A stretch of 64,000 nt of DNA from Rhodoferax sp. TS-BS-61-7 (GCF_002943465.1 NZ_PTQY01000001.1:558001-622000); one strand, 5' to 3'. Positions 1 through 9,356 are shown, numbered from the stretch's first letter. Notes: generated from the sequence alone by a model not told the origin. Made by a program: numbers and translations.

Positions 1-1
1 T

Positions 2-520
2 CTCGCCGAGATAGAGGCCGCGGGCGACGGTCTGACTGGCGTGCAATGGGTCAACCGCACCGCACAGATCTCCGACCTCATAGCCCGCTACCGCGATGTG
101 ATGTTGGGCTATCTGTTGGCGGGCTATACCGGCGTGCTGTTGCTGTTGCTGTGGCGCTTCCGGCGTCAGGCCTGGCGCGCACTCATGCCCACCATTCTGG
201 GCACGCTAATGACGTTATCCATCTTTGGCTGGATCGGAGAGCCCATCCAGCTATTCACAGTGCTGGCCCTACTCCTGTTGCTGGGCATGGGAGTGGACTA
301 CGGTATTTTTCTGTTGGAACATCCCGGCGATGGCAGTGCCTGGGTGGCCGTGGCCCTAGCCGGCGTCAGCACCCTGCTTTCCTTCGGCCTGCTGGGCCTA
401 TCAGCCACACCGGCTTTGCGGGCCTTCGGGCTCACCATGCTCATCGGCGAGATATCGATCTGGATCCTCACGCCCTTTTTCAGGCCCACCGCTCCCACTA
501 CGCAACCCCACGGCCACTGA
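2..520 (+). CDS. MMPL/RND-family exporter, C-terminal part (cut by window start)
   Basis: The reading frame is open from base 2, so this is the 3' end of a larger gene. The visible ~172 residues hold about five hydrophobic helices and the motif GMGVDYGIFLL, the charged transmembrane motif of MMPL/RND exporters such as those in aryl-polyene clusters. In those clusters the exporter is thought to move the polyene lipid across the inner membrane. It is followed after 2 bp by a small membrane-protein gene and then by the pigment biosynthesis genes, which supports the role. The family is clear from the motif and helices; the substrate is inferred from context only. Confidence 0.8.
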   Translation, partial: LAEIEAAGDGLTGVQWVNRTAQISDLIARYRDVMLGYLLAGYTGVLLLLLWRFRRQAWRALMPTILGTLMTLSIFGWIGEPIQLFTVLALLLLLGMGVDYGIFLLEHPGDGSAWVAVALAGVSTLLSFGLLGLSATPALRAFGLTMLIGEISIWILTPFFRPTAPTTQPHGH

Positions 521-522
521 CC

Positions 523-792
523 ATGCTAGACAGTTTGAATAAATTTGTACTCACCCATATCCGGGCTCTAGAGATGGTGGGTGTGCTAATGCGCATCTTC
601 AGCTTCAGCTTGGTGAGCTGGATGGGACCGCAGAGCCCATTCATGTTCGTCTGGGTGTTCAACACGATTGATGCCATCGTGCTGGCCTGGTGTTCGCGCC
701 TGCGCCGCGACGCGGCCTACACGCTGCTCAATAGTTTCTGGATTTTGGTGGGCGTGGTCGGCATTCTGCGGGCTGCGTCCATCCTTCAATAA
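523..792 (+). CDS. Small membrane protein of pigment cluster
   Basis: An 89-residue protein starting 2 bp after the exporter stop, hence probably translationally coupled to it. It is strongly hydrophobic with about three possible membrane segments (roughly residues 18-35, 40-58 and 68-87) separated by a short basic stretch (SRLRRD). I do not recognise a named family. Small hydrophobic genes at this place are usual in aryl-polyene-type clusters, so a role in export or assembly is inferred only from position. Confidence 0.7.
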   Translation: MLDSLNKFVLTHIRALEMVGVLMRIFSFSLVSWMGPQSPFMFVWVFNTIDAIVLAWCSRLRRDAAYTLLNSFWILVGVVGILRAASILQ

Positions 793-815
793 ACAAGCCA
801 TTACCGGGGAAACAC

Positions 816-2042
816 ATGAAAACCGAACACACTGAAATTCTGATCATGGGCGCAGGACCCGCGGGCTCGGTCGCCGCAGGTTTGTTGCGCCAACAGGGCC
901 GGCAGGTGCTGCTCATTGAGAAGGAGCAGTTCCCGCGCTTTTCGATCGGCGAGAGCCTGCTGCCGCAGTCCATGACCTATATCGAGGAGGCGGGCTACCT
1001 GCAGGACGTGGTGGAGGCAGGATTCCAGTACAAGAACGGCGCCGCGTTCCAGCGTGGCGATAAGTACACCACCTTCGATTTTCGCGACAAGTTCTCCAGA
1101 GGCTGGGGCACCACCTACCAAGTACAGCGCGCGACCTTTGACGAGGTGCTCGCAAAGGCCGCCGCCAAAGCCGGAGCCGAAGTGCGCTATCAGCACAAAG
1201 TGGAAGCGGTGGACATCTGCGGAGAGCAACCCCTGGTTCACGTGCGCTCGCCCGAGGGCGAGCTCTACCAGATCAGCGCAAAGTTTCTGCTGGATGCCAG
1301 CGGCTTCGGCCGCATCCTGCCGCGCCTGCTGGATCTGGAAACGCCCTCAAACTTCCCGGTGCGCGGGGCCTACTTCACGCATATTCAGGACAACATTCCT
1401 GCGGGCTCGTTTGACCGCAGCAAAATCTTGGTGAGTGTGCACCCCAAGCACGTGGATGTATGGTTCTGGACTATTCCGTTCTCCAATGGCCGCTGCTCGC
1501 AGGGCGTGGTCGCGCGCACAGAGTTTCTCAACCGCTACCAGGGCACCGAACAGGAACGCCTGCAGGCCATCATTGCGGAAGTGCCCACGCTGTCAAACCT
1601 ATTGCGCCAGGCCGTATGGGACACGCCCGCGCGGCAGCTCACGGGTTATGCAGCCAATGTCACATCCCTGGTGGGACGCAACTTTGCCTTGCTGGGCAAC
1701 GCCGGGGAGTTCCTTGACCCGGTATTTTCGAGCGGCGTCACCATCGCCGTCAAATCGGCCAGCCTTGCGGCCGCGGCCATTGCCCGCGAATGGGCCGGTG
1801 AAACAGTGGACTGGCAAGCCGACTACGCCACTCCCTTGAAGCGCGGCGTGGACGCCTTCCGCGCTTTTGTGGAGAGCTGGTATGCGGGAGGCTTCCAGGA
1901 TGTGATCTTCCACCCCCATCCCTCGGACGAGGTACGGCGCATGATCTCCGCCATCTTGGCAGGCTACGCTTGGGATACCAAGAACCCCTATGTGGCAGAG
2001 CCCGGTCGGCTCAAGACGCTAGAACAGCTATGCGCAGTCTGA
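816..2042 (+). CDS. Flavin-dependent halogenase-like FAD oxidoreductase
   Basis: A 408-residue soluble FAD enzyme. The N-terminal dinucleotide fold shows GAGPAG at residues 12-17, and FPRFSIGESLLP at 39-50 is the flavin-contact motif shared by halogenases and geranylgeranyl-reductase-like monooxygenases. WFWTIP at 216-221 exactly fits the WxWxIP signature that separates flavin-dependent halogenases from ordinary monooxygenases. Lys73 in YKNGAAF lies where these halogenases carry a conserved lysine. Xanthomonadin-type pigments are often brominated or chlorinated and their clusters hold such enzymes, so halogenation of the aryl head group is the likely reaction. The actual halide and substrate cannot be read from sequence, and some cluster homologues may act as oxidases. 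Confidence 0.8.
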   Translation: MKTEHTEILIMGAGPAGSVAAGLLRQQGRQVLLIEKEQFPRFSIGESLLPQSMTYIEEAGYLQDVVEAGFQYKNGAAFQRGDKYTTFDFRDKFSRGWGTTYQVQRATFDEVLAKAAAKAGAEVRYQHKVEAVDICGEQPLVHVRSPEGELYQISAKFLLDASGFGRILPRLLDLETPSNFPVRGAYFTHIQDNIPAGSFDRSKILVSVHPKHVDVWFWTIPFSNGRCSQGVVARTEFLNRYQGTEQERLQAIIAEVPTLSNLLRQAVWDTPARQLTGYAANVTSLVGRNFALLGNAGEFLDPVFSSGVTIAVKSASLAAAAIAREWAGETVDWQADYATPLKRGVDAFRAFVESWYAGGFQDVIFHPHPSDEVRRMISAILAGYAWDTKNPYVAEPGRLKTLEQLCAV

Positions 2043-2608
2043 TCGTTATATGGCTGCTGCTGTGCCTGGGGGCTTGCGCTGCGCCCCTCGGTGCCAGCCG
2101 CACGGTGCCAGAGCTGCGGCTGTCGCCGCAGACCCTGGGCACACCGCTGAGCCTGGCCCAGCACCTCAGCGTCTCACGCATCGCGCCGGGAGCCGGCGGC
2201 ATGGGCTTGCCGCAAACGGAACTGGAAGCATTGCTGGAGATGGATGCCCAATCGCTACGTTTAGCGGTCATCACCATGGGCCAGCGCGTCTTGACGGTGC
2301 AGTGGGATGGCGAGCGCCTGCAAGCCACGCGCAACGAACACGTCCCTGCAGCCATCGACGCGGTCCATGTGCTGCGCGACATCCAGCTGCTGTACTGGCC
2401 CGCAGAGGCGATTCGCGCCCAGCTGCCGGCAGCGTGGTCCATCGACGATACTGCCGGCCTGCGCACGCTGCGCTACTCTGGCCAAGCGCAGGTGGAAATT
2501 GTCTACAGCGATGCCCGGCGCTGGGTCGGGCAGGCCACGCTCAGCAACTATCTGGAGGGCTATCGCATGCGGATTGACTCCGTGTCCACGCAAGCCCCGT
2601 CGCCATGA
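2030..2608 (+). CDS. DUF3261-like outer-membrane lipoprotein
   Basis: A 192-residue protein that starts inside the end of the halogenase-like gene (13-bp overlap). The N-terminus is a lipoprotein signal: MRSL, a hydrophobic stretch, then LGACAAP with the lipobox cysteine near residue 16. The rest is a beta-rich domain of the DUF3261 type, which occurs almost only in aryl-polyene clusters. It probably sits in the periplasm or at the outer membrane and helps carry the polyene lipid, by analogy with Lol-like proteins; that role is inference. The start at 2030 was chosen because it gives the signal peptide directly. Confidence 0.75.
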   Translation: MRSLIVIWLLLCLGACAAPLGASRTVPELRLSPQTLGTPLSLAQHLSVSRIAPGAGGMGLPQTELEALLEMDAQSLRLAVITMGQRVLTVQWDGERLQATRNEHVPAAIDAVHVLRDIQLLYWPAEAIRAQLPAAWSIDDTAGLRTLRYSGQAQVEIVYSDARRWVGQATLSNYLEGYRMRIDSVSTQAPSP

Positions 2609-3825
2609 GTTCTGCGCCGTACCTGAATGCACTGGGACTGGTGAGCGCTCTGGGCGAGGGCCTGGAACTCACCCGTGCTGCACTGTTTGGCGCGCAGCCG
2701 CAGTGTGTCTTGGTGCAGCCGGCACGGGCCTCGGGCCGCGCCCTGCACCAGGGCGCAGTACGCGGCCCCCTCGCCGATCTGGCATGCCTGCCGCCGGCAC
2801 AACGCAGCCGCAACAACGCGCTGCTGTTGACCGCGCTGGCGCAGATCCGGCCACAGGTCGACGCCGCTTTGGCGCGCTTCGGGGCGCACCGCGTTGCCTC
2901 CGTAGTGGGCACCAGCACCTCGGGCATTGGTGAGAGCGAACAAGCATTTGCCTACTTCCAGACCCAGGGCGTACTACCCCCTGGTTTTGACTTGGCGCAA
3001 CAGGAAATGGGGTCGCCATCCGCAGCTCTGTCGGGGCTGCTGGGTTTGCGCGGCCCAGCCTACACAGTGTCGACCGCCTGTTCGTCGAGCGCCAAGGCAC
3101 TGGCCAGCGCGGCCCGCCTGCTGCAGGCGGACCTGTGCGATGCGGTCCTGGTCGGCGGCGTGGATTCACTATGCGACTTCACAGTCGCAGGATTTGCTGC
3201 GCTGGAGTCGGTCAGTGCCGAGCGCTGCAACCCCATGAGTGTCCATCGCAATGGCATCAATATCGGCGAAGCGGCCGTGCTCTTTCTGATGACGCGCGAG
3301 CCCGGTCCGGTTCGTCTGGAAGGCTGGGGCGAGAGTTCGGATGCCCACCACATCTCGGCCCCCGATCCCTCCGGCAAGGGCGCGCTCGGGGCAATGCGCG
3401 GGGCACTGCAGCGCGCGCAGCTTTCTACTGCCGAAATAGATTACCTCAATATGCACGGCACTGCCACCGTGCAGAACGATGCCATGGAAAGCCGCGCCAT
3501 CTTCGAACTCTTCGGCAACTGCGTTCCCGTGAGCTCCACCAAACCTCTGACCGGCCATACCCTGGGTGCCGCAGGCGCCCTAGAAGCAGCGCTGTGCTGG
3601 CTCAGCCTCACGGATAACCCCGAAGGGCTCTTGCCGCCCCATTGGTGGGACGGTGCCCACGACCCTACCCTGCCGGCGCTGGACCTAGTGGCACCGGGCC
3701 GCACGCGCGGCACCGCGCTGCGCCATGTCATGAGCAATTCCTTCGCCTTTGGCGGCAACAATGTGTCCTTGGTGCTGGGGTGCCACACTGCGCCAGATAG
3801 ACCGAAAGAGGTGCACCATGCGTGA
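2605..3825 (+). CDS. Beta-ketoacyl-ACP synthase (first of two)
   Basis: A 406-residue FabF-type condensing enzyme. The full catalytic triad is visible: Cys in TACSSSAKA, His in NMHGTATVQND and His in KPLTGHTLGAAGALEA, so it should be an active ketosynthase and not a chain-length factor. It overlaps the lipoprotein gene by 4 bp (ATGA) and the dehydratase by 8 bp. The order ketosynthase, dehydratase, ketoreductase, ketosynthase matches the apeO-P-Q-R run of enterobacterial aryl-polyene clusters, making this the ApeO-like member. Its exact place in elongation cannot be decided from sequence. Confidence 0.85.
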   Translation: MSSAPYLNALGLVSALGEGLELTRAALFGAQPQCVLVQPARASGRALHQGAVRGPLADLACLPPAQRSRNNALLLTALAQIRPQVDAALARFGAHRVASVVGTSTSGIGESEQAFAYFQTQGVLPPGFDLAQQEMGSPSAALSGLLGLRGPAYTVSTACSSSAKALASAARLLQADLCDAVLVGGVDSLCDFTVAGFAALESVSAERCNPMSVHRNGINIGEAAVLFLMTREPGPVRLEGWGESSDAHHISAPDPSGKGALGAMRGALQRAQLSTAEIDYLNMHGTATVQNDAMESRAIFELFGNCVPVSSTKPLTGHTLGAAGALEAALCWLSLTDNPEGLLPPHWWDGAHDPTLPALDLVAPGRTRGTALRHVMSNSFAFGGNNVSLVLGCHTAPDRPKEVHHA

Positions 3826-4282
3826 GCCGCATGAGATTCCCGTTTCCGAGCTGGTGCCGCAGGCCGGCGCCATGTGCTTGCTGGACAAGGTTCTCAGCGC
3901 CGATACGGAAACCCTGTCGGCCCAGGTGACCATCCGAGCTAACGGGCTGTTCTTCCACGACGGCGCGGTAGGTGCCTGGGTGGGCATGGAATACATGGCC
4001 CAAGCCATTGCGGCTTGGGCAGGATGGCAGGCCCGGCAGCAAGCCCAGCTGCCCAAGATCGGCTTTCTGCTGGGCTGCCGACGTTATGTGAGCCAGCGCC
4101 CAGGCTATACGCTAGGGGAGATATTGCACATCCATGTGTCGCGCCAGTTCCAGGCCGACAATGGATTGGGGCAGTTTGATTGCCGGATTGAGGTCAACCA
4201 GACCGTCGTGGCAACCGCGGCCCTGACTGTGTTTGAACCTTCGGATGCCTCTTTATTTCTGGAAGAGATGGATCATGGATAG
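3818..4282 (+). CDS. 3-hydroxyacyl-ACP dehydratase (hot-dog fold, ApeP-like)
   Basis: A 154-residue protein beginning in the last 8 bp of the ketosynthase gene (ATGCGTGA). The segment from PQAGAMCLLDKVLS to FFHDGAVGAWVGMEYMAQAIAAWAG resembles the short FabZ/ApeP-like dehydratases that make the conjugated double bonds of aryl polyenes. It probably works with the neighbouring ketoreductase in each elongation round. Family placement is by N-terminal motif and context; the active-site pair was not firmly identified. Confidence 0.75.
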   Translation: MREPHEIPVSELVPQAGAMCLLDKVLSADTETLSAQVTIRANGLFFHDGAVGAWVGMEYMAQAIAAWAGWQARQQAQLPKIGFLLGCRRYVSQRPGYTLGEILHIHVSRQFQADNGLGQFDCRIEVNQTVVATAALTVFEPSDASLFLEEMDHG

Positions 4283-5006
4283 TAAAACTATACTGGTTAC
4301 CGGCTCCAGCCGGGGCATTGGGCGGGCCATTGCCCTGCGCCTGGCCCGCGAGGGCTATGACATCGTGCTGCATTGTCGCAGCCGGGTGGACGAGGCTGCC
4401 CAAGTGGCCGCACAGATCGAGGCGCTGGGACAGGCCGTACGCATACTGCAGTTTGATCTGACCGCCCGGGCGCTGGCCGCCGAGACACTGCTGGACGACG
4501 TGGAGACCCATGGCTGCTACTACGGTGTGGTCTGCAACGCGGGCATTGCGCGCGACAACGCATTTCCGGCTATGCCCGCGGAGGATTGGGATGCGGTGCT
4601 GCGCACTAATCTGGACGGCTTCTACAACGTACTGCACCCGCTCACCATGCCACTGGTGCGCCGCCGCAAGCCAGGGCGCATTGTCACGCTGGCGTCCGTC
4701 TCGGGCATTATGGGCAATCGCGGGCAGGTAAATTACAGCGCAGCCAAGGCCGGCATCATCGGCGCCACCAAGGCGTTAGCGGTGGAATTGGCCAGCCGGG
4801 CCATCACCGTCAATTGCGTGGCGCCAGGACTGATCGATACGGAGATGGTCGACGCGGCGCTGCTGGACGAGGCCTTGAAGCTAATCCCCGCCAAGAGGGT
4901 GGGTACGACGGAGGAAGTGGCGGCCCTTGTAAGCTTCTTGATGAGTGAAGATGCAGGATACATAACGCGACAAGTGATATCTGTGAATGGGGGAATGGTG
5001 GGATGA
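4275..5006 (+). CDS. 3-oxoacyl-ACP reductase, SDR family (ApeQ-like)
   Basis: A 243-residue short-chain dehydrogenase. It has the cofactor motif TGSSRGIG near residue 8, the NAGIA motif, and the catalytic Ser and YxxxK in SVSGIMGNRGQVNYSAAKAG. The C-terminal GGMVG ending is typical of FabG. It reduces the beta-keto group made by the flanking ketosynthases using NADPH. The start at 4275 overlaps the dehydratase stop by 8 bp (ATGGATAG) and was preferred to a longer form because it places the glycine motif at the N-terminus as in FabG. Confidence 0.88.
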   Translation: MDSKTILVTGSSRGIGRAIALRLAREGYDIVLHCRSRVDEAAQVAAQIEALGQAVRILQFDLTARALAAETLLDDVETHGCYYGVVCNAGIARDNAFPAMPAEDWDAVLRTNLDGFYNVLHPLTMPLVRRRKPGRIVTLASVSGIMGNRGQVNYSAAKAGIIGATKALAVELASRAITVNCVAPGLIDTEMVDAALLDEALKLIPAKRVGTTEEVAALVSFLMSEDAGYITRQVISVNGGMVG

Positions 5007-6235
5007 AACGTGTCGTTGTCAGTGGCGTAGGCGCCATCAGCCCCTTGGGACACGACTGGGCCACGGTCAAAGCCCGGTTACAGGCGCGGCGCAATGCCGT
5101 GCAGGTCATGGCGGAATGGGCCGATTACGACGGACTCAACACCAAGGTCGGCGCGCCCGCTGCCCCATTTACCTTGCCCGCGCACTACAACCGCAAGACC
5201 ATGCGCAGCATGGGACGCGTGGCAGTGATGGCAACGCGCGCCAGCGAACTGGCGCTAGAAGACGCGGGCCTGCTCGGTGATGCACTAGTCAAGAGCGGGC
5301 GCATGGGCATCTCCTATGGGTCCTCGGCTGGTACGCCCGCCTCCATCGGTGACTTCGGCCGCATGATTGCCGAGAAGTCGACAGAAGGCATCAACGCCAC
5401 CACCTACATCAAGATGATGTCGCACACCGCGGCCGTCAACATCGGCGTGTTCTTCGGCATCACCGGGCGCATCATCACCACCTCCAGCGCCTGCACCTCG
5501 GGCAGCCAGGGCATTGGTTATGCGTTTGAAGCCATCCAGTCGGGCAAGCAGGTCGCCATGCTGGCCGGTGGCGCCGAAGAATTGGATGCAACCGAAGCCG
5601 CCGTATTCGACACCCTGTTTGCGACCAGCTTCAAGCACAACGACAGCCCGGAACTGACCCCCCGGCCCTTCGACGCCCACCGAGATGGACTGGTGCTGGG
5701 CGAAGGCGCCTGCACCCTTGTACTCGAAGAGCTCGAACACGCCCAGGCCCGGGGCGCCAGGATCCATGCAGAAATCCTGGCGTATGGCACCAATAGCGAC
5801 GGCCGCCATGTGACCCAACCGAATATGGACACCATGGCTAGCGCCATGCGCCTAGCGCTGGACGACGCCCGACTGAGCCCCGTCGACATATCCTATGTAA
5901 ATGCCCACGGCACGGCCACTGACCACGGCGACGTAGCCGAAGCCAGCGCCACCCATGCGGTGTTTGGCGAACGCATTCCGATCTCGTCGCTCAAGAGCTA
6001 TATGGGCCACACTTTGGGCGCCTGCGGCGCGCTAGAGGCCTGGATAAGCATAGAAATGCTGCGCGACGGATGGTTCGCCCCCACACTCAATCTCAAGGAA
6101 GTCGACCCGCGCTGCGCGCCGCTGGACTACCTGATGGACACCGGCCGCAACATCGAAGGCGAGTTTCTCATGACAAATAACTTCGCTTTTGGCGGCATCA
6201 ACACCTCACTGATCCTGCGTCGCTGGCCCGGCTGA
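5003..6235 (+). CDS. Beta-ketoacyl-ACP synthase (second, ApeR-like)
   Basis: A 410-residue FabF-type enzyme overlapping the ketoreductase by 4 bp (ATGA). The catalytic residues are present: Cys in SSACTSGSQGIG, His in NAHGTATDHGD and His in SYMGHTLGACGALEA. In aryl-polyene systems the second ketosynthase (ApeR) is linked with chain initiation and the first with elongation; I carry that over from the matching gene order. No break or missing residue is seen. Confidence 0.85.
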   Translation: MKRVVVSGVGAISPLGHDWATVKARLQARRNAVQVMAEWADYDGLNTKVGAPAAPFTLPAHYNRKTMRSMGRVAVMATRASELALEDAGLLGDALVKSGRMGISYGSSAGTPASIGDFGRMIAEKSTEGINATTYIKMMSHTAAVNIGVFFGITGRIITTSSACTSGSQGIGYAFEAIQSGKQVAMLAGGAEELDATEAAVFDTLFATSFKHNDSPELTPRPFDAHRDGLVLGEGACTLVLEELEHAQARGARIHAEILAYGTNSDGRHVTQPNMDTMASAMRLALDDARLSPVDISYVNAHGTATDHGDVAEASATHAVFGERIPISSLKSYMGHTLGACGALEAWISIEMLRDGWFAPTLNLKEVDPRCAPLDYLMDTGRNIEGEFLMTNNFAFGGINTSLILRRWPG

Positions 6236-6238
6236 GCT

Positions 6239-6913
6239 GTGCTGCAGATTCGACTCATTGCCTGCCCAGCCTCTCTCGAGGCATCGGACCTGTACGCACC
6301 CGCCCATTGGAGCGCCAGCGAAAAGAAGCGCTGGGAAGCACTAACCACTCGGAGCCAACGCTCGCGCTTCAAGGCGGCGCGAGATCTGTTGCGGGGCCTA
6401 ATGATTCAACGCTGGGGGGGCAAGCCATCGGACTGGCCCTTGACAGCCGAGGCCGACCAGCCTCCCACGGTTCTGGATCGAAACGACTGCTATCTCTCAC
6501 TCTCACATAGTGCGCATTACCTGCTCGCTGCCATGGGCGATGCCCCCGTCGGCGTAGATATCGAAAACCACGGACGCCCCAGACCCATACAGGCCATGGC
6601 CGAACAGGTTTGCCATCCCGAAGAACACGCACACCTGTCCCAACTACCCGCTCCCCAGGCCCAGCAAACCTTTTTGCGCTATTGGACCCGCAAGGAAGCC
6701 TGGCTAAAAGCGCGTGGACAGGGATTGGACTTCGGCCTCATGGCACGCTTACAGTATCAAGACTCCACTATCAGAACCGCTAACGTCGCCAGTTGGCAAT
6801 CGAACTACCTGACGCTTAGCGTGTTCGGGACAGAGCTAGCTGCGATGGACTACGACTGGCAGATCCCCGCGCAGCCAATTTGCCTAGGTTATGGCGTACT
6901 GAAACCCGTATAA
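6239..6913 (+). CDS. 4'-phosphopantetheinyl transferase (Sfp type)
   Basis: A 224-residue enzyme with the Sfp-family motifs: LSLSHSAHYLLAA, GVDIENHGR (Mg-binding Asp and Glu) and YWTRKEAWLKARGQGL. It attaches phosphopantetheine to an acyl carrier protein, here presumably the cluster carrier proteins, which are not in this window and must lie upstream. The start is GTG, 3 bp after the ketosynthase stop, so it closes the pigment operon. The next 230 bp hold no gene. Confidence 0.85.
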   Translation: MLQIRLIACPASLEASDLYAPAHWSASEKKRWEALTTRSQRSRFKAARDLLRGLMIQRWGGKPSDWPLTAEADQPPTVLDRNDCYLSLSHSAHYLLAAMGDAPVGVDIENHGRPRPIQAMAEQVCHPEEHAHLSQLPAPQAQQTFLRYWTRKEAWLKARGQGLDFGLMARLQYQDSTIRTANVASWQSNYLTLSVFGTELAAMDYDWQIPAQPICLGYGVLKPV

Positions 6914-7142
6914 ATCGCGTCACTGATGGGGGCAACGTCACTGACGCACCAAAAAAATGAAAGACCAAACGCCCTATCAAAAAATAGATGCGCGAGCAAG
7001 AATTCTGGAGTAGGTGGTCAGTCGGGTCGGTGGGGCGCACGTGAGATGTAGCTTGGAAAATCAACAGTGCTTATAGTTACTCTGCATAGCGGGTGTTGAA
7101 TTGCGTTGAAGCTTGACGCGAAATAAACACGCGCAATAACCG

Positions 7143-8369
7143 CTACTCTTTTAGTAGCGCCTCGCGCAAGGTAGTAGAGGGCCAGCGGCCAATTTTCCAT
7201 AGATTTTCGGTAACCGCATCGGGTTTGAGCAGGGCCGCGCGCATCAGCGGCTCCAGCACGGTGGTGTCCAGGTCCACCAGCAGCACGTAACGAGCCTGCA
7301 CGTCGTGCACGCCCTCTTCGCTGAGCTGGCCCACCCAGTCCAGTTCCACCAGCATTTGCAGCACCGGCTCCAGCCGCAGCGGGTCCACTTGCATGGTGGT
7401 GCGCAGTTGGGTCAGGGTCAGGCCTCGCTCGACACCGCTGCGGGCGCGCTCCAGCAGTTGCAGTGATTCCAGCGCCAGCTGGAACTGCCAGCCGTGGCCC
7501 AGGCGGCGGCGCGGCACGCCCGCAATCAGGCTGGGCAGGTAGGCGGTGAGCGCCGCGCCCAGCAATACGATGACCCAGGCCACATAAATCCAGACCAGCA
7601 GGATGGGCACGGTGGCAAACGCGCCGTAGACCACCGAATAGGTGGGCACCTTGCTCAGGTACAGGGCCAGGCCCTTTCGCGCCAGCTCCATGCCGGCGGA
7701 CACAAACAGCCCGCCCATCCAGGCATGGCCCCAACGCACCTGGGTGTTGGGCACAAAGTGAAACATGGCCGCCATGCCAGACGCCACCAGCACAAACTGC
7801 AGGCTGTCCAGCAGCAGGCTCACCCCACCCGGCAGCCCGCCCACCAGCCCCTTGGAGGCCGACACGGCATACGACGTGAGCGACAGGCTGGCCCCCAGCA
7901 GCAAGGGCCCCAGGGTCATGGCCGCCCAGTAGATCAACACCCGCTGGCCCAGGGGCCGGCGTTTGCGCACGCGCCAGATGCTGTTGAGCGTGCGGTCAAT
8001 GGTAAAAATCAGCGCCAGCGCCGTGCCCAGCAGCACCGCCAGGCCGGCCACGCCCAAGCGGCTGGCCTTACCGGCAAACTGGTTGAGGTAACCCAGCACC
8101 TGGCGCGCAATGTTGTCGGGCACCAGGCTTTCGATCAGCCACTTCTGCAGCACATCCTGAAACTTGGCAAACATGGGGAAGGCGGTGAACACCGCCAGCG
8201 CCACAGTGATGAAGGGCACCAGCGCAATGGTGGTGGTGAAGGTGAGGCTGCTGGCCGTCAGACCCAGGCGGTCTTCGCGAAAGCGCTCGCGCAGGATGAT
8301 GGCAGCGTCCCGCCAGGGGATGCTGGCCACGTCGCGCAGCCAAGGTTTCAGACGTTCTATCAGTTGCAT
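7143..8369 (-). CDS. YihY/UPF0761 family inner-membrane protein
   Basis: A 408-residue protein. Residues about 1-285 carry six to seven hydrophobic helices with family features (SSLTFTTTIALVPFITVALAVF near the start; VYGAFATVPILLVWIYVAW in the last helices). A soluble C-terminal part of ~110 residues looks like a winged-helix-type domain. YihY was once called ribonuclease BN, a name later withdrawn; its molecular function is unknown. It stands alone on the minus strand. Confidence 0.85.
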   Translation of the reverse strand: MQLIERLKPWLRDVASIPWRDAAIILRERFREDRLGLTASSLTFTTTIALVPFITVALAVFTAFPMFAKFQDVLQKWLIESLVPDNIARQVLGYLNQFAGKASRLGVAGLAVLLGTALALIFTIDRTLNSIWRVRKRRPLGQRVLIYWAAMTLGPLLLGASLSLTSYAVSASKGLVGGLPGGVSLLLDSLQFVLVASGMAAMFHFVPNTQVRWGHAWMGGLFVSAGMELARKGLALYLSKVPTYSVVYGAFATVPILLVWIYVAWVIVLLGAALTAYLPSLIAGVPRRRLGHGWQFQLALESLQLLERARSGVERGLTLTQLRTTMQVDPLRLEPVLQMLVELDWVGQLSEEGVHDVQARYVLLVDLDTTVLEPLMRAALLKPDAVTENLWKIGRWPSTTLREALLKE

Positions 8370-8416
8370 CCCGCCATCATGCCATCAGCGCCGACGCAGA
8401 CGGCCGGGGGAAAAAC

Positions 8417-9208
8417 CTACTTCTCGGCCAGGGTGGGCTGAGACTTCCACTTCTGAAAACTCATGCGAATCAACTCATCCAGCGCACCGCTTTTCTTCAG
8501 CAAGGCCAGGCGCGCGTCGATCAGGTCCAGTTTGTCCGCACACTTGCCATTGCGTGTGAGCACGATGTAGTTGGGGCTGTCCACCAGATACGGCTCCTTG
8601 ACCACGAAGCGCTCTTCGTCCCCGCGCTTGAGCAGCAGCGCCATGCCGGTGTAGTAGCCGGTGATGAAGTAGTCGATGCGACCCAGCGCCAGTTTCTCGA
8701 AATTGCTCTCGGGGCTGTTGGACTCCTGGATGGTGAGCTTGTCCCTGAGGTACTCGTCCACGCCTCCGCCAAACACGTTGCCGCGCGTGATGCCGCCGCG
8801 CAGCCTGATCAGGTCGGCCCGGTCACGGAATTCAAACGGGTGTTCACGCGCACCGAACACGGCCACCGGGTTGGAAAGGGCCGGCGTCTTGGGGTACAGC
8901 AAGAAGGCCTCACGCTCCGGCGTCTTTTTCAGCGTGGCAATCATGTCCACCTCGCCACGCTCGGCCAAGGTCATGATCCGCGGAAACGGCCCCTGGTAGC
9001 GCACCTCGTAGGGAATTCTCAGTTCGGTCAGCACGCGCTTGGCAATTTCAATGCTGGCGCCCTGCAGGGTGTTGCCGTCGTACCAGTGCAGGGGCGGGTA
9101 TGACGGGTCGGCCGTGAGCACCACGCGGTTGCACTGCGCCTGCGCCCCCGCGGTCAACCCTAGCCACAGGCCACTGATCCATCCCCATTGACGCAGGTGC
9201 GAGCTCAT
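8417..9208 (-). CDS. Periplasmic amino-acid-binding-like (SBP family 3) protein
   Basis: A 263-residue secreted protein. The start at 9208 gives a signal peptide (MSSHLRQW, hydrophobic core, AQA cleavage) followed by CNRVVLTADPSYPPLHWYDG, the typical start of the family-3 periplasmic binding domain. No ABC permease or ATPase genes are adjacent, so it is an orphan binding protein of the kind common in Burkholderiales, possibly a sensor accessory. The ligand is not predictable. A much longer upstream reading frame exists but lacks a signal peptide at its start. Confidence 0.78.
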   Translation of the reverse strand: MSSHLRQWGWISGLWLGLTAGAQAQCNRVVLTADPSYPPLHWYDGNTLQGASIEIAKRVLTELRIPYEVRYQGPFPRIMTLAERGEVDMIATLKKTPEREAFLLYPKTPALSNPVAVFGAREHPFEFRDRADLIRLRGGITRGNVFGGGVDEYLRDKLTIQESNSPESNFEKLALGRIDYFITGYYTGMALLLKRGDEERFVVKEPYLVDSPNYIVLTRNGKCADKLDLIDARLALLKKSGALDELIRMSFQKWKSQPTLAEK

Positions 9209-9356
9209 TGCCAGTACTCCAAGCCACCGACGGTGCTGAGCCAGCCTATCCCTATCACCGGCTGCCAGCAAGAGGGGAAAACCGGCCCTCTGCCGGGGCT
9301 TGGCCCCGTGCTGCCCGGCCGCGGCTGGCATTTGTTTTAAGCTACGCGGCTTACCT

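Noticed and set aside
7494..8441. Plus-strand frame opposite the YihY-like gene
   Set aside because: His/Gln/Gly-rich shadow; the minus strand carries the membrane protein.
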